From NCBI GenBank assembly GCA_030408475.1, contig JAUHQG010000018.1:1-35374 (forward strand): a DNA stretch of 35,374 nucleotides, read 5' to 3'. The notes beneath the pieces were generated by a model, which did not search any database, was not told the origin of the DNA, and saw nothing but the letters and a program-made list of their open reading frames with translations. Each line of letters begins with the position of its first letter. The stretch's first letter is position 1. The translations under genes were made by a program, and so were the position numbers. This document shows positions 24,256 to 33,365 of the stretch, piece by piece. The DNA comes from Candidatus Amphrikana amoebophyrae (GTDB lineage: Bacteria > Chlamydiota > Chlamydiia > Chlamydiales > JACRBE01).

Positions 24256-25359
24256 ATGAAACTAAAACCATTCACCACAATATTATCGGCACTATTATTC
24301 ACATCTACTTCACTTTTGTGTGCTTCTGCTGCAGATAAAGGCGACCTAGATGACAGCAGCATGTTTGCTTATCAAACACCTGCTGATGGAAAACAGAGAG
24401 TCATTATGCCTGCAGCTGGACCTCGAGTTCAAGAAGGGGCTGACGCATTTTTAACAGCAGATTTTTTATATTTCGAAGCTCGCCAACAAGGACTTCAATT
24501 TGCTCAAACTGGAATCGAAGCATCAACTAGCGGAAATCCCTCTCTTCCTGAAGGAAAAGTATTCACACAAGATTATCATTATGATCCAGGAGTTAGAGTA
24601 GGACTAGGACTTGGCTTAGGACATGACGCTTGGGATTTATTTGTTCAATACACCTGGTTTCAACAAAACCCAAGTAAAATAGTACACACACATACTGACA
24701 ACTCTTTAAACACTCTTCAAGCGACTTCAAACATGGGATTTTCAACTGGATCTCCCCTTACATATGCAAGTAGCAGTTGGAAGTACCGTTTAAACATGGC
24801 CGATTTAGAACTCGGTAGAGATTCATACTTCAGTAAATATCTAGCTCTACGTTATTTCTTTGGAGTAAGAGCCGCTTGGCAAAATCAACACTTCAATACC
24901 CATTATAAATGGCTTGATACTTCAAATGCAAATGCTGAAACTAATACTAAGATTGATCAAGCAATGAAAATTTTTGCTGTAGGTCTTCGTGCTGGACTTA
25001 ATGGATCGTGGTTTTTCACTCCAAACTGGTCAATTTTTGGAAATGTCTCAGCTTCTACTCTTGCTGCAAGAGCCAAAACAACTCCGAAAGATACTCAATT
25101 CACTACAGCTGATAGCTCAACAGTGACAACAAATGAATATCTCGAGCAAAAAGTTTCATTTATTGAACCGGTATTAGAAATGATGATCGGATTTGGATGG
25201 GACCTTTGGTTTGAAGATGACGGATATCATTTTGGATTGAAAGCTGGTTGGGAAGAATCTATTTGGATTAGCAACAACAAGTTTGTTACTATTGGATCAC
25301 AAAACCATGGCGATCTAGCTATGCAGGGATTTGTCTTAAAAGCGAGATTCGACTTCTAA
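24256..25359 (+). CDS. Legionella-type MOMP-like outer membrane porin, copy 2
   Basis: A 367-residue paralog of the preceding porin. The signal peptide ends CASA (cut after about residue 25). Shared blocks with copy 1 are MPAAGPRVQEGADAFLTADF then FEARQQGLQFAQTGIE, GHDAWDLFVQYTWF, LALRYFFGVRAAWQNQ and the terminal LKARFDF, so they arose by tandem duplication. Sequence between these blocks is well diverged, as expected for surface loops. No cysteine in the mature chain. It has its own promoter and terminator. A 42-bp echo of its 3' end follows the stop. Confidence 0.88.
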   Translation: MKLKPFTTILSALLFTSTSLLCASAADKGDLDDSSMFAYQTPADGKQRVIMPAAGPRVQEGADAFLTADFLYFEARQQGLQFAQTGIEASTSGNPSLPEGKVFTQDYHYDPGVRVGLGLGLGHDAWDLFVQYTWFQQNPSKIVHTHTDNSLNTLQATSNMGFSTGSPLTYASSSWKYRLNMADLELGRDSYFSKYLALRYFFGVRAAWQNQHFNTHYKWLDTSNANAETNTKIDQAMKIFAVGLRAGLNGSWFFTPNWSIFGNVSASTLAARAKTTPKDTQFTTADSSTVTTNEYLEQKVSFIEPVLEMMIGFGWDLWFEDDGYHFGLKAGWEESIWISNNKFVTIGSQNHGDLAMQGFVLKARFDF

Positions 25360-25408
25360 ATTTTTTAGGGATTTGTCTTAAACGCCAGATTCGACTTCTA
25401 AATTTCTT
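25325..25408 (+). repeat. 42-bp tandem duplication over the porin 2 3' end
   Basis: 25325-25366 and 25367-25408 match at 39 of 42 positions. The first copy encodes the last codons and stop of porin 2 (GFVLKARFDF), the second, downstream of the stop, would encode GFVLNARFDF and a stop. It may be a local duplication or the 3' scar of a lost third porin. Confidence 0.9.
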
Positions 25409-25411
25409 TAT

Positions 25412-25441
25412 GAGGCTTGTTTTTAACAAGCCTCTTTTTTT
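25412..25441 (+). terminator. Rho-independent terminator after porin 2
   Basis: A perfect 10-bp stem (25412-25421 with 25425-25434), 3-nt loop and a T tract to 25441. On the opposite strand it lacks a T tract, so it serves the porin rather than sufS. Confidence 0.92.
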
Positions 25442-25469
25442 GCCAATTGGCAACTCTCTTTTAAAAATT

Positions 25470-26687
25470 CTAAGATAGAAATAAAACAGTCTCTTTAAGA
25501 ACTTTGATAAACATATCGATATCTTTTTTTGTATTATATAGACCAACAGATGCCCTACAAATATGTTCATATCCTAAAGCTCTTAGCGCAGGTTGCGCGC
25601 ACATATGACCCGTTCTAATACTCACCCCTTTCATCCCCAAAAAAGTGCCTAAATCTAAAGAGTGTACCCCTTCCACTATAAAGGGTAAAATTGACACTCT
25701 TTCATCCGGATCGCCAATGATTTTTACCCACTTAATTTCTTTCATCTCATTTAGCAAATAGAGAAATAAATCCTTTTCATATTTCTCGATAGCATCAATT
25801 CCAACTGCTTGCAAAAAATCGATAGCCGCTCCAAGTCCTATTACTTCAACAATAGATGGAGTGCCGGCCTCAAACTTTAACGGAGGCTCTTGATAGGTGG
25901 TTTTTTCTATCGTAACTTCAGAAATCATATCTCCTCCACCTTGATATGGAGGTATCTTTTTAAGCCATTCTAACTCTCCCCATAAAACCCCTAAACCTGT
26001 CGGTCCATACATTTTATGTGAAGAAAATAAATAGAAGTGAGCGCCAATATCAGCTACATCAATAGACATATGGCTTGGAGCTTGCGCTCCATCAACAACA
26101 GTAATAGCCCCCTTATCCCTAGCCATCCCCATTATTTTTTTAATATCGCGCTTTAATCCTAAAACATTACTAACATGAGCTGCTGAAAAGATTTTCACTT
26201 TTCCTGAATCTAAGATTTCATAAAAAGCATCTAAATTCATTTCCCCAGAAGGCAAAATAGGAACAGCTTTCAAAGTCGCGCCATATTGCTTTGCCACCAT
26301 TTGCCAAGGAACAATATTTGAATGGTGCTCAAGCTCTGTAATCAAAATAATATCACCAGCATTTAGCAAAAGCTGACCCAAAGAAGAGGCTAAGAGATTA
26401 ATACCGTCAGTTGTTCCGCGAGTAAAAATTATTTCTTCACTATATCTCGCGCCAATAAAATGTTGAACTTTAGTGCGCACATCATGAAATTTTTGAGTGC
26501 TTTTTAAAGCATCTCTATAAACAGCGCGATTAACAGTAGCATATTCATGAGTCATAAAGTGAGACATAGCATCAACAACAGATTGAGGCTTATGAGTAGT
26601 AGCTGCATTATCTAAATAACAAGCGTTAGGCTTTAATATGGGAAATTGAGTTCGTAAATCTTTTCCTAAATCACTTACTACAGTCAT
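25470..26687 (-). CDS. sufS: Cysteine desulfurase SufS
   Basis: A group II PLP-dependent cysteine desulfurase that takes sulfur from cysteine for Fe-S cluster assembly by the SUF system. Visible are YLDNAATTHKP near the N-terminus, FTRGTTDGINLLA, ELEHHSNIVPW, VVDGAQAPSH (PLP-binding Asp), the PLP lysine K225 in SSHKMYGPTG, and the active-site cysteine C363 in SIRTGHMCAQPALR. 405 residues is normal. It is the last gene of sufBCDS, 3 bp after sufD. No SufE or SufU sulfur acceptor gene is adjacent. Confidence 0.96.
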   Translation of the reverse strand: MTVVSDLGKDLRTQFPILKPNACYLDNAATTHKPQSVVDAMSHFMTHEYATVNRAVYRDALKSTQKFHDVRTKVQHFIGARYSEEIIFTRGTTDGINLLASSLGQLLLNAGDIILITELEHHSNIVPWQMVAKQYGATLKAVPILPSGEMNLDAFYEILDSGKVKIFSAAHVSNVLGLKRDIKKIMGMARDKGAITVVDGAQAPSHMSIDVADIGAHFYLFSSHKMYGPTGLGVLWGELEWLKKIPPYQGGGDMISEVTIEKTTYQEPPLKFEAGTPSIVEVIGLGAAIDFLQAVGIDAIEKYEKDLFLYLLNEMKEIKWVKIIGDPDERVSILPFIVEGVHSLDLGTFLGMKGVSIRTGHMCAQPALRALGYEHICRASVGLYNTKKDIDMFIKVLKETVLFLS

Positions 26688-26690
26688 CAG

Positions 26691-27899
26691 TTACATCCTA
26701 TAAGCCGATTTAATCTTTTCGCAAAATATAGCATCGATCATTTCTTTGGCAAAAGCTCGTATTAAAAATTTACGCGACTCTTTCTTTGAAATGCCTCTTG
26801 ATAACATATAAAACATCAATTCATCATCAATTGTCGCAATGGTTGCTCCATGAGAAGCTTTTACATCATCAGCAAATATCTCTAAACCCGGCTTAGAATG
26901 GGCTGAAGCATCACTTGAAAGTAACAAATTACGATTCAACTGGTATGCATTAGTTTGTTGAGCCACTTGATCCACATATATCTTGCCTGTAAAGCTCGTT
27001 TTTGACTGATCGAATAGTAGATGCTTCACAAGTTGATTAGACTCGCACTGAGGAGCTTTATGATTAACTTGAACATGCGAATGAAACTGAGCTTTATTTT
27101 TACAAATAGCAAAAGCTTGAAAGTCACAATACCCATTTTCTCCGAGTAAATCAGCATCAAACTGCAAGCGAGTTAAATTACTCCCCTTGCAAGTGGCCAT
27201 TACTTTCAGATTGCTATCACGTTTTACAGTGGCGCTAAAATGGTTCATTTCAACAGAGTTATCTTCAAAATGATTATCATACAGCAGAGTCATTTGACTA
27301 TTTTTTTCCACATTGAGATCGACCAAGCCATTAAAAAAAGAATTGTTATTGAGCAGAGGCTGCACAATAAAAGTTGCTTTTGAACTTTCATCACCAAAGA
27401 AAAAGAGTTGGGGAGTTTGATCACAAATGGCGATTCGAATAGGCCTCTTTATTTCCACCCCTTTTTTAAGGTATAAAAAGAGACCATTTTGAGAGAGAGA
27501 GCAATTGAGAAGAGCAAAAGGAGAAACTTGCTTTGAATTTGCTAAAGATTGAACTCTTTTATTAAGGTAAGAACCATATGAAAGCGCCGCTTTTTTCAAA
27601 GTAAACACAGATAACCCAACAAGATCTTCTTGATTTTCATTAACTGCGATTAATTCACCATCTTTTAAGATGAAATCATAATCCGATAAGTCATGATCCA
27701 TTCCAGTTTGCTCAGCAAAATCCAATCCAAACAATCTATCTAAAGATACATGTTGAAAAGGGTCACTTTTTTTCTTGGGCAAGCCCAATTGATTAAACTT
27801 TTCCCAAGCTATTACTTTAAAAGAGTCATGAGCAGATCGTGACTGGTTTTTAAACAAGTTTGAGCAGTGAGATAGAAACTTTTCATCTTTAGTTAGCAT
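26691..27899 (-). CDS. sufD: Fe-S assembly scaffold protein SufD
   Basis: 402 residues, the SufD partner of the SufBC2D scaffold complex. The N-terminal helical part is diverged; the beta-helix core and the C-terminal block are conserved, with SKPGLEIFADDVKASHGATI near residues 335-355 and then FYMLSRGISKKESRKFLIRA. The histidine in ASHGAT is the family's cluster-related residue. It overlaps sufC by 11 bp, with AAGG 6 nt before its ATG. The protein acts in the cytoplasm with SufB and SufC. Confidence 0.93.
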   Translation of the reverse strand: MLTKDEKFLSHCSNLFKNQSRSAHDSFKVIAWEKFNQLGLPKKKSDPFQHVSLDRLFGLDFAEQTGMDHDLSDYDFILKDGELIAVNENQEDLVGLSVFTLKKAALSYGSYLNKRVQSLANSKQVSPFALLNCSLSQNGLFLYLKKGVEIKRPIRIAICDQTPQLFFFGDESSKATFIVQPLLNNNSFFNGLVDLNVEKNSQMTLLYDNHFEDNSVEMNHFSATVKRDSNLKVMATCKGSNLTRLQFDADLLGENGYCDFQAFAICKNKAQFHSHVQVNHKAPQCESNQLVKHLLFDQSKTSFTGKIYVDQVAQQTNAYQLNRNLLLSSDASAHSKPGLEIFADDVKASHGATIATIDDELMFYMLSRGISKKESRKFLIRAFAKEMIDAIFCEKIKSAYRM

Positions 27900-28653
27900 G
27901 AATCGCCTTTTCCATATGTTGATATCCGTTTTTCTCTAACTCTAAAGCGAGAGTAGAGTCACCACTTTTCACAATTTGTCCGTCTACCATAACATGAACA
28001 AAATGAGGTGTGATATAGTCGAGTAATCGTTGATAGTGAGTGATTAAGATAAGCCCCTTATCTTTAGTCATAAGCATATTAATTCCTTCCGAAACGATTC
28101 TTAACGCATCAATATCAAGACCTGAATCTGTTTCATCTAAAATAGAGAGGGTTGGATTAATAACAGCCATTTGTAAAATTTCGTTTCGTTTCTTTTCGCC
28201 ACCTGAAAAACCGCTATTAAGATCTCTTTCAACAAATTGTCGATTTATATTCATTTTAGCTAAAATAGGAACTAAAACTTGATCAAATTGGAGATCATTT
28301 ATCTCATCTTTTTGTTGAAATTTTAAGTGCGAATTATAAACGCTCTTTAAAAACTCAAAGTTAGTTACCCCTTCAATTTCAAGTGGGTATTGAAAGCTCA
28401 TAAAAATACCGAGATGACATCTTTCATCGGGATCAAGCTCTAAGATAGACTCTCCCTTAAATTTGATATCGCCTTTAGTAATTTCATAAGCTGGATGATT
28501 AGCAATCACTTTAGCTAAAGTAGATTTTCCGGCGCCGTTAGGGCCCATGATAGCGTGAACTTCACCTGGCTTTACCACTAAGTTTAAGCCTTTTAAAATT
28601 TCTTGACCGTCAATTGAAACATGAAGATCTGTAATTTCTATAATATTTTCCAT
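27889..28653 (-). CDS. sufC: Fe-S assembly ATPase SufC
   Basis: 254-residue ABC-type ATPase of the SufBCD complex, cytoplasmic rather than a transporter. Walker A is GPNGAGKSTLAKV near residue 38, the signature is SGFSGGEKKRNEI (the usual SufC form), and Walker B with the catalytic region is LSILDETDSGLDIDAL. The switch histidine lies in LILITHYQRLL. GGTGGG upstream is the ribosome binding site. It lies 4 bp after sufB and overlaps sufD. Confidence 0.96.
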   Translation of the reverse strand: MENIIEITDLHVSIDGQEILKGLNLVVKPGEVHAIMGPNGAGKSTLAKVIANHPAYEITKGDIKFKGESILELDPDERCHLGIFMSFQYPLEIEGVTNFEFLKSVYNSHLKFQQKDEINDLQFDQVLVPILAKMNINRQFVERDLNSGFSGGEKKRNEILQMAVINPTLSILDETDSGLDIDALRIVSEGINMLMTKDKGLILITHYQRLLDYITPHFVHVMVDGQIVKSGDSTLALELEKNGYQHMEKAIHAN

Positions 28654-28657
28654 AAAA

Positions 28658-30079
28658 TTAACCCACCGAGTTTTCTAATTTTAGCGTTAATAAATTTTCA
28701 GCCTCTTTGGCAAATTCAAGGGGCAATTTTTGTAAAATATCTTTACAAAATCCGTTTACAATTAAATTGATTGCATCATCTAAAGCAATACCTCTAGATT
28801 GAAGATAAAAAAGTTGATCTTCACTAATCTTACTTGTGGATGCTTCATGTTCAACGCAAGCTTTATCGTTATGAACATCGATATAAGGAAAAGTATTCGC
28901 TGAGCATTGATCTTTAACTAGCATTGAGTCACATTGAGTATAATTTCTAGCCCCTTCTGCCCCTTTTCCTATATGAACTTGACCGCGATAGGTATTATGT
29001 GATTGATCAGCGGAAATCCCTTTTGAGATAATTGAAGAGCGAGTTCTCTTACCTATATGGATCATTTTAGTTCCAGTATCGGCCTGCATTTTTCCATTAG
29101 TTAGGGCGACAGAGAAAAACTCTCCAATAGAATCATCCCCTTGAAGTATGCAGCTAGGATATTTCCAAGTGATAGCAGCACCCGCTTCAACTTGAGTCCA
29201 AGAAATTTTTGATTTTACTCCTTTACAGCGTCCCCGCTTAGTCACGAAGTTAAAAATTCCCCCTTTACCCGTTATAGGATCACCTGAATACCAGTTTTGA
29301 ACAGTTGAATATTTAATTTCTGCGCGATCTAAAGTGACCAACTCAACCACGGCAGCGTGGAGTTGATTTTCATCAAAAGCTGGAGCAGTACATCCTTCTA
29401 AATAGCTAACGTAAGAATCGTCTTCAGCAATGATAAGAGTTCTTTCAAATTGACCTGTAGATCTCTCATTAATTCGGAAATATGTAGAAAGTTCTATAGG
29501 ACATTTAACCCCTTTAGGAACGTAAACAAAAGATCCTTCAGTAAAAACAGCAGAATTAAGGGCAGCAAAATAGTTATCGCCAATAGGAACTACGGTTCCC
29601 ATATACTTTTTGACTAAATCTGGATAATTTTGCATAGCTTCACTCATCGAACATAAGACAACGCCATGCTCTTGTAGTGTTTTTCTAAAAGTGGTGCCTA
29701 AAGAAACAGAATCGAATACAACATCAACTGCAACGCCGGAGAGCATTTTTTGTTCATCTAAAGGTATGCCCAATTTTTCAAAAGTGCGTAAAATTTCGGG
29801 ATCTACTTGGTCGAGGCTATCAAGCGACTGCTTTTTTTTAGGAGCAGAATAGTAACTAATTTCTTGAAGATCAATAGGTTCATAGTTAAGATTTGACCAA
29901 TTTGGCTGTTTCATCTCAAGTAATTTTTTATAAGCTTTTAAGCGAAAATCAAGAGCGAACTGAGGTTCATTCTTTTTTTTAGAAATAGCTCGAATAACAT
30001 TTTCATTGAGCCCCTTTTCAAAGGTTTCGCTTTCAACATCGGTTGTAAAACCATATTTATATTCTTGAAGGGTTTCCAT
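28658..30079 (-). CDS. sufB: Fe-S assembly scaffold protein SufB
   Basis: 473 residues, the main scaffold of the SUF system on which the nascent cluster is built. Conserved stretches include [10 protein letters not shown] near residue 74, [20 protein letters not shown], then [20 protein letters not shown] with the cysteine of the GCTAP motif, [16 protein letters not shown], and near the end [31 protein letters not shown]. First of the four suf genes. A short hairpin between it and kdsB is weak and may not stop transcription from the upstream genes. Confidence 0.96.
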   Translation of the reverse strand: METLQEYKYGFTTDVESETFEKGLNENVIRAISKKKNEPQFALDFRLKAYKKLLEMKQPNWSNLNYEPIDLQEISYYSAPKKKQSLDSLDQVDPEILRTFEKLGIPLDEQKMLSGVAVDVVFDSVSLGTTFRKTLQEHGVVLCSMSEAMQNYPDLVKKYMGTVVPIGDNYFAALNSAVFTEGSFVYVPKGVKCPIELSTYFRINERSTGQFERTLIIAEDDSYVSYLEGCTAPAFDENQLHAAVVELVTLDRAEIKYSTVQNWYSGDPITGKGGIFNFVTKRGRCKGVKSKISWTQVEAGAAITWKYPSCILQGDDSIGEFFSVALTNGKMQADTGTKMIHIGKRTRSSIISKGISADQSHNTYRGQVHIGKGAEGARNYTQCDSMLVKDQCSANTFPYIDVHNDKACVEHEASTSKISEDQLFYLQSRGIALDDAINLIVNGFCKDILQKLPLEFAKEAENLLTLKLENSVG

Positions 30080-30101
30080 CAGATTCTTTCGCTGTTATAT
30101 T

Positions 30102-30118
30102 AGGTATCTATGATACCT
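30102..30118. terminator. Short hairpin between kdsB and sufB
   Basis: A perfect 7-bp stem (30102-30108 with 30112-30118) with a 3-nt loop overlaps the kdsB stop. No T tract follows, so it could be an attenuator or mRNA processing/stability element rather than a full terminator. Confidence 0.3.
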
Positions 30119-30857
30119 GAAAGTGTTGATTCATGTCAAAAAGCTGAGCTTTTTTTAAATCTTCCGGGGTATCTATGCCTAAAGTTTCAAATTGAGTTTG
30201 GAAAACGGCGATTTTAAGACCATGATATAAAAAACCGAGTTGCTCTAAACCTTCTTGAATTTCCAATTTAGATTCTTCAAAAGAGCTTATTTGACTCAAC
30301 GCCTCTTGACTATAAGCATAAAGACCAACATGCTTAAAATATTGTCCACTCTCTCTTTCAAAAGGGATAGGAGAGCGAGAAAAATAAAGGGCTCGATCGA
30401 AATGATCTGTCACTACTTTAACAACAGATGGAGAGTCAATTTCTTCTAAATCCACTATCTTTTTCTTTAAAGTCCACACATCAGCAAGATTTAATTTCTC
30501 TTCAGGTAAAAGGTCATCGATCATTTTGGAGTGAATAAAAGGTTCATCCCCTTGCCAATTCACCCAAATATCCCCTTTAATATCCCCCTTTTCCATCACT
30601 TCAATTAAACGACATGTTCCATTTAGGCAATCAGGGTTAGTCATAATCCAATTAGCGCCAAAAGACTCTACTAATTGAGCCGTTTGTAAATGATCAACAG
30701 CAAAAATGATTTCATCGAATTGAGCGCATTGAGAAGCGCTTTCAAAAATCCACTGTAAAGTGGGCTTGCCATGAATAGACGTCAAAACTTTATTGGGGAA
30801 GCGGGTGGATTTTAGCCTTGCAGGAACAACGCAAATAACCTTTTTATCACCAATCAT
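30108..30857 (-). CDS. kdsB: CMP-KDO synthetase (3-deoxy-manno-octulosonate cytidylyltransferase)
   Basis: Activates KDO with CTP to CMP-KDO for transfer to lipid A; essential for chlamydial LPS, cytoplasmic. 249 residues with the N-terminal nucleotide-binding signature VVPARLKSTRFPNKVL, then GKPTLQWIFESA, the block NGTCRLIEVM (where SGTDR is more usual) and WVNWQGDEPFI, followed by HVGLYAYSQEAL and QLGFLYHGLKI. Located 3 bp after rfbB, within the same strand run as the rhamnose genes, so probably expressed with them. Confidence 0.94.
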   Translation of the reverse strand: MIGDKKVICVVPARLKSTRFPNKVLTSIHGKPTLQWIFESASQCAQFDEIIFAVDHLQTAQLVESFGANWIMTNPDCLNGTCRLIEVMEKGDIKGDIWVNWQGDEPFIHSKMIDDLLPEEKLNLADVWTLKKKIVDLEEIDSPSVVKVVTDHFDRALYFSRSPIPFERESGQYFKHVGLYAYSQEALSQISSFEESKLEIQEGLEQLGFLYHGLKIAVFQTQFETLGIDTPEDLKKAQLFDMNQHFQVS

Positions 30858-30860
30858 AAC

Positions 30861-31928
30861 TTAGTCCATATCAACAGTGGTATATTGTTGATTAACCCAA
30901 TCATAATAGGTTTTATTTTTGACCCTTTCAACCCAATCTAAATTATTTAAATACCAATTAATCGTCAGATCTATACCTTCTTTCAAAGAGCGAGTCGCTT
31001 TGAATCCAAGCTGTTTTTGCATCTTATCAGTATTTAAAGAGTATCGGAAGTCGTGACCTGGTCTATCAGGAACAAAAGTAATTAATTTTATATATTTAGC
31101 AGGATCATTTGAAGTAATTTCACAAAATCTTTCAATAAGCAGATGAAGCATATCTAAGTTAGAAATTTCTTCATTAGAAGCGATGTTATAAACTTCTCCA
31201 TTTACCCCTTTTTCTAAGATAGAAATGAGAGCAACAGAATGATCTTGAACATACATCCAATCGCGAACATTATCCCCTTTCCCATAAACAGGAAGAGGTT
31301 TTTCTTCGATACAATTAAGAATCATAAGAGGAATAAACTTTTCCGGATATTGACAAAGGCCATAATTATTTGAAGCATGAGAAATGGTAATGAAAAGATC
31401 ATAGGTTTCGTGATAAGCCATTGCTAAATGATCGGCAGAAGCTTTTGAAGCTGAATATGGTGATCTTGGTCTATAAGGAGAATCTTCAAAAAACTGTCCT
31501 TCTTTAGGCAATGAACCATACACTTCATCCGTTGAAATGAGATGAAATTTAATTTGGGGATTAGCCCGAACAAATTCGAGCAAACTTTGAGTCCCTAATA
31601 TATTAGTTTCTAAGAAAGTGCGAGGACTTTGAATACTTTTATCAACGTGAGTTTGAGCAGCGAAATGGACAATGATTTCTATATTATGCTCTTCTTGGAT
31701 GGAGCTCAATAGCTCACCGTTTTGAATGTCACCATGAACAAAATGGTATCGACTATCTTCATCATATCCGCTTAAATTATCTAAGTTGCCAGCGTACGTG
31801 AGCAAATCAAGATTGATAATTTTACCCTTAAATTGTTCATTATCTAAGAGGTGACGAATAAAATTTGAACCCATGAAACCGGCGCCACCAGTAACGAGTA
31901 AAGTAGCATTTTTCAGTTTATTAAGCAT
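30861..31928 (-). CDS. rfbB: dTDP-glucose 4,6-dehydratase
   Basis: 355-residue extended short-chain dehydrogenase that converts dTDP-glucose to dTDP-4-keto-6-deoxyglucose, an early step of dTDP-rhamnose synthesis. NAD-binding motif VTGGAGFMGSNFIRHLL, HFAAQTHVDKSI, the STDEVYG catalytic region and YSASKASADHL (Tyr-x-x-x-Lys), then NNYGLCQYPEKFIPLMI, RDWMYVQDH and PDRPGHDFRYS are all present. It overlaps rfbD by 8 bp. The first pathway enzyme, RfbA thymidylyltransferase, is not in the window. Confidence 0.96.
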   Translation of the reverse strand: MLNKLKNATLLVTGGAGFMGSNFIRHLLDNEQFKGKIINLDLLTYAGNLDNLSGYDEDSRYHFVHGDIQNGELLSSIQEEHNIEIIVHFAAQTHVDKSIQSPRTFLETNILGTQSLLEFVRANPQIKFHLISTDEVYGSLPKEGQFFEDSPYRPRSPYSASKASADHLAMAYHETYDLFITISHASNNYGLCQYPEKFIPLMILNCIEEKPLPVYGKGDNVRDWMYVQDHSVALISILEKGVNGEVYNIASNEEISNLDMLHLLIERFCEITSNDPAKYIKLITFVPDRPGHDFRYSLNTDKMQKQLGFKATRSLKEGIDLTINWYLNNLDWVERVKNKTYYDWVNQQYTTVDMD

Positions 31929-32781
31929 GTGCTACCTCTTGTGTATAAATTTGAGTGAGATATGCCTTAAGAGCATCATAATGATTTCTAGGTTGCTGCT
32001 CCGTTTCACATATAAATTTCTCAATGCTTAAGGCTGAAAATTGGGGGCGAGTTGCCAAGGTGCTAAAGAAAGAACTTTCAACAGGAGTTAAAGTTTTAAC
32101 TTTCAATGGGAATCCAATTTCTTTTGCAAGATCTAAAATATTTTTAGCCCACTCAAAACGGCTAAAAGGTGATCCATTATTAGTGAAATGAAAAAGGCCG
32201 CAAGAGTTCAAAAGGTGCATTGAAGCCCATGCCAAATCATCAGTCAATGTACTTGTTCCTATTTGATCACTCACAACTTTCACTTCTTCATCTTGTAAAA
32301 AACGATTTAAAATAGCCTTTACAAAATTATTTTTACCCTCACCATAAAGCCAAGACGTTCTAATGACTAAAGCGTTTTGCATTGCATTGAGGAGTTTAAC
32401 TTCTCCAAGTCTCTTAGTTTCTCCATAAACGTTTATAGGAGATGACTTAGACTCTTCATTATACACAAACTGCGAGTTCCCATCAAAGACATAATCAGTT
32501 GAATAGTGAATTATTTTTGAACTCAAGCCTGAAATTTTTTCAATTAAAAACTGAATAAAGTGGCAATTGATCGCTAAAGCTCTCTCTTTATCATGTTGAG
32601 CGCCATCAACATTTGTATAAGCGATGCAGTTAAAAACATGGGTAAATGGAGAGAAAAAAGAGGCTGGTTTTTCTATAATTTCATCATAGCTAACCCAATC
32701 AAAGTTGATATTAGATTTTTGAAACTGCTTGGCAAGAGCTTGAGCTAGCATAGATCTTTTACCTAGTAATAAAAACTTCAT
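31921..32781 (-). CDS. rfbD: dTDP-4-dehydrorhamnose reductase
   Basis: 286 residues; reduces dTDP-4-dehydrorhamnose to dTDP-rhamnose with NAD(P)H. N-terminal Rossmann segment LLLGKRSMLAQALAKQ (the usual G-x-x-G-x-x-G is altered), FNCIAYTNVDGAQHDKERA, HYSTDYVFDG, then NVYGETKRLGE with the catalytic Tyr and Lys, VIRTSWLYG and the FHFTNNGSPFSRFEWA block. Overlaps rfbC by 4 bp and rfbB by 8 bp, so the three are one translationally coupled set. Confidence 0.94.
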   Translation of the reverse strand: MKFLLLGKRSMLAQALAKQFQKSNINFDWVSYDEIIEKPASFFSPFTHVFNCIAYTNVDGAQHDKERALAINCHFIQFLIEKISGLSSKIIHYSTDYVFDGNSQFVYNEESKSSPINVYGETKRLGEVKLLNAMQNALVIRTSWLYGEGKNNFVKAILNRFLQDEEVKVVSDQIGTSTLTDDLAWASMHLLNSCGLFHFTNNGSPFSRFEWAKNILDLAKEIGFPLKVKTLTPVESSFFSTLATRPQFSALSIEKFICETEQQPRNHYDALKAYLTQIYTQEVAHA

Positions 32782-33311
32782 AACACCTCTCTAAAGCTTG
32801 GGGCATTAATGTCTCTATTAGAGAGAGTAATTTCGTCTAATTCTGGCCATTGAATCCCGATTTGGTCATCTTTATAATGGAATCCCTTTTCAGTATCAGG
32901 GTTATAAAACTGGCTCACTTTGTATTGAACGTGAGCATTTTCTGATAAGACGCAAAAACCGTGAGCAAATCCATTAGGAATAAATAATTGAGCCTTATCC
33001 ACATCATCTAAAATAAAGCTTTGCCACTGCATATATGTTGGGGATTCTTTTCTAATATCGACGACGACATCGAAAATTTTGCCTTGAGTGACAGAGACGA
33101 GTTTAGCTTGGCCTGGCGAGGATTGAAAGTGCATACCTCTGAGTGTGCCTTTACAAGAAAAAGAGTGATTATCTTGAACAAAATCGACATTGACACCCAA
33201 TTCAAGAAAACGAGCTTTATGAAAAGATTCTAAAAAAAAACCTCTGTCATCGTAAAAAATTTTTGGATGGATTAATACTAATCCTTCTAAGAGTGTTTCT
33301 TCAGATATCAT
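32778..33311 (-). CDS. rfbC: dTDP-4-dehydrorhamnose 3,5-epimerase
   Basis: 177-residue cupin enzyme that epimerises the 4-keto-6-deoxy sugar before reduction. Motifs are HPKIFYDDRGFFLESFHKA, VQDNHSFSCKGTLRGMHFQ with the catalytic histidine, VVVDIRKESPTY, and FIPNGFAHGFCVLS. First gene of the rfbC-rfbD-rfbB set, with its own likely promoter inside the upstream gap. GGGA lies before the ATG. Confidence 0.96.
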   Translation of the reverse strand: MISEETLLEGLVLIHPKIFYDDRGFFLESFHKARFLELGVNVDFVQDNHSFSCKGTLRGMHFQSSPGQAKLVSVTQGKIFDVVVDIRKESPTYMQWQSFILDDVDKAQLFIPNGFAHGFCVLSENAHVQYKVSQFYNPDTEKGFHYKDDQIGIQWPELDEITLSNRDINAPSFREVL

Positions 33312-33336
33312 TAAAAAATTCCCAATTATTTGATCT

Positions 33337-33365
33337 ATTATACTCTATATTACTACTCAAGTAAA
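33337..33365 (-). promoter_or_regulatory. Probable promoter of the rfbCDB-kdsB genes
   Basis: On the coding strand, TTTACT (33360-33365) and a consensus TATAAT (33337-33342) are separated by 17 bp, 25 bp before the rfbC start and overlapping the end of pgeF. Confidence 0.55.

Noticed and set aside
25387..25408. Second NARFDF frame as a real small gene
   Set aside because: Only a few codons, no start, exact duplication of a porin end.
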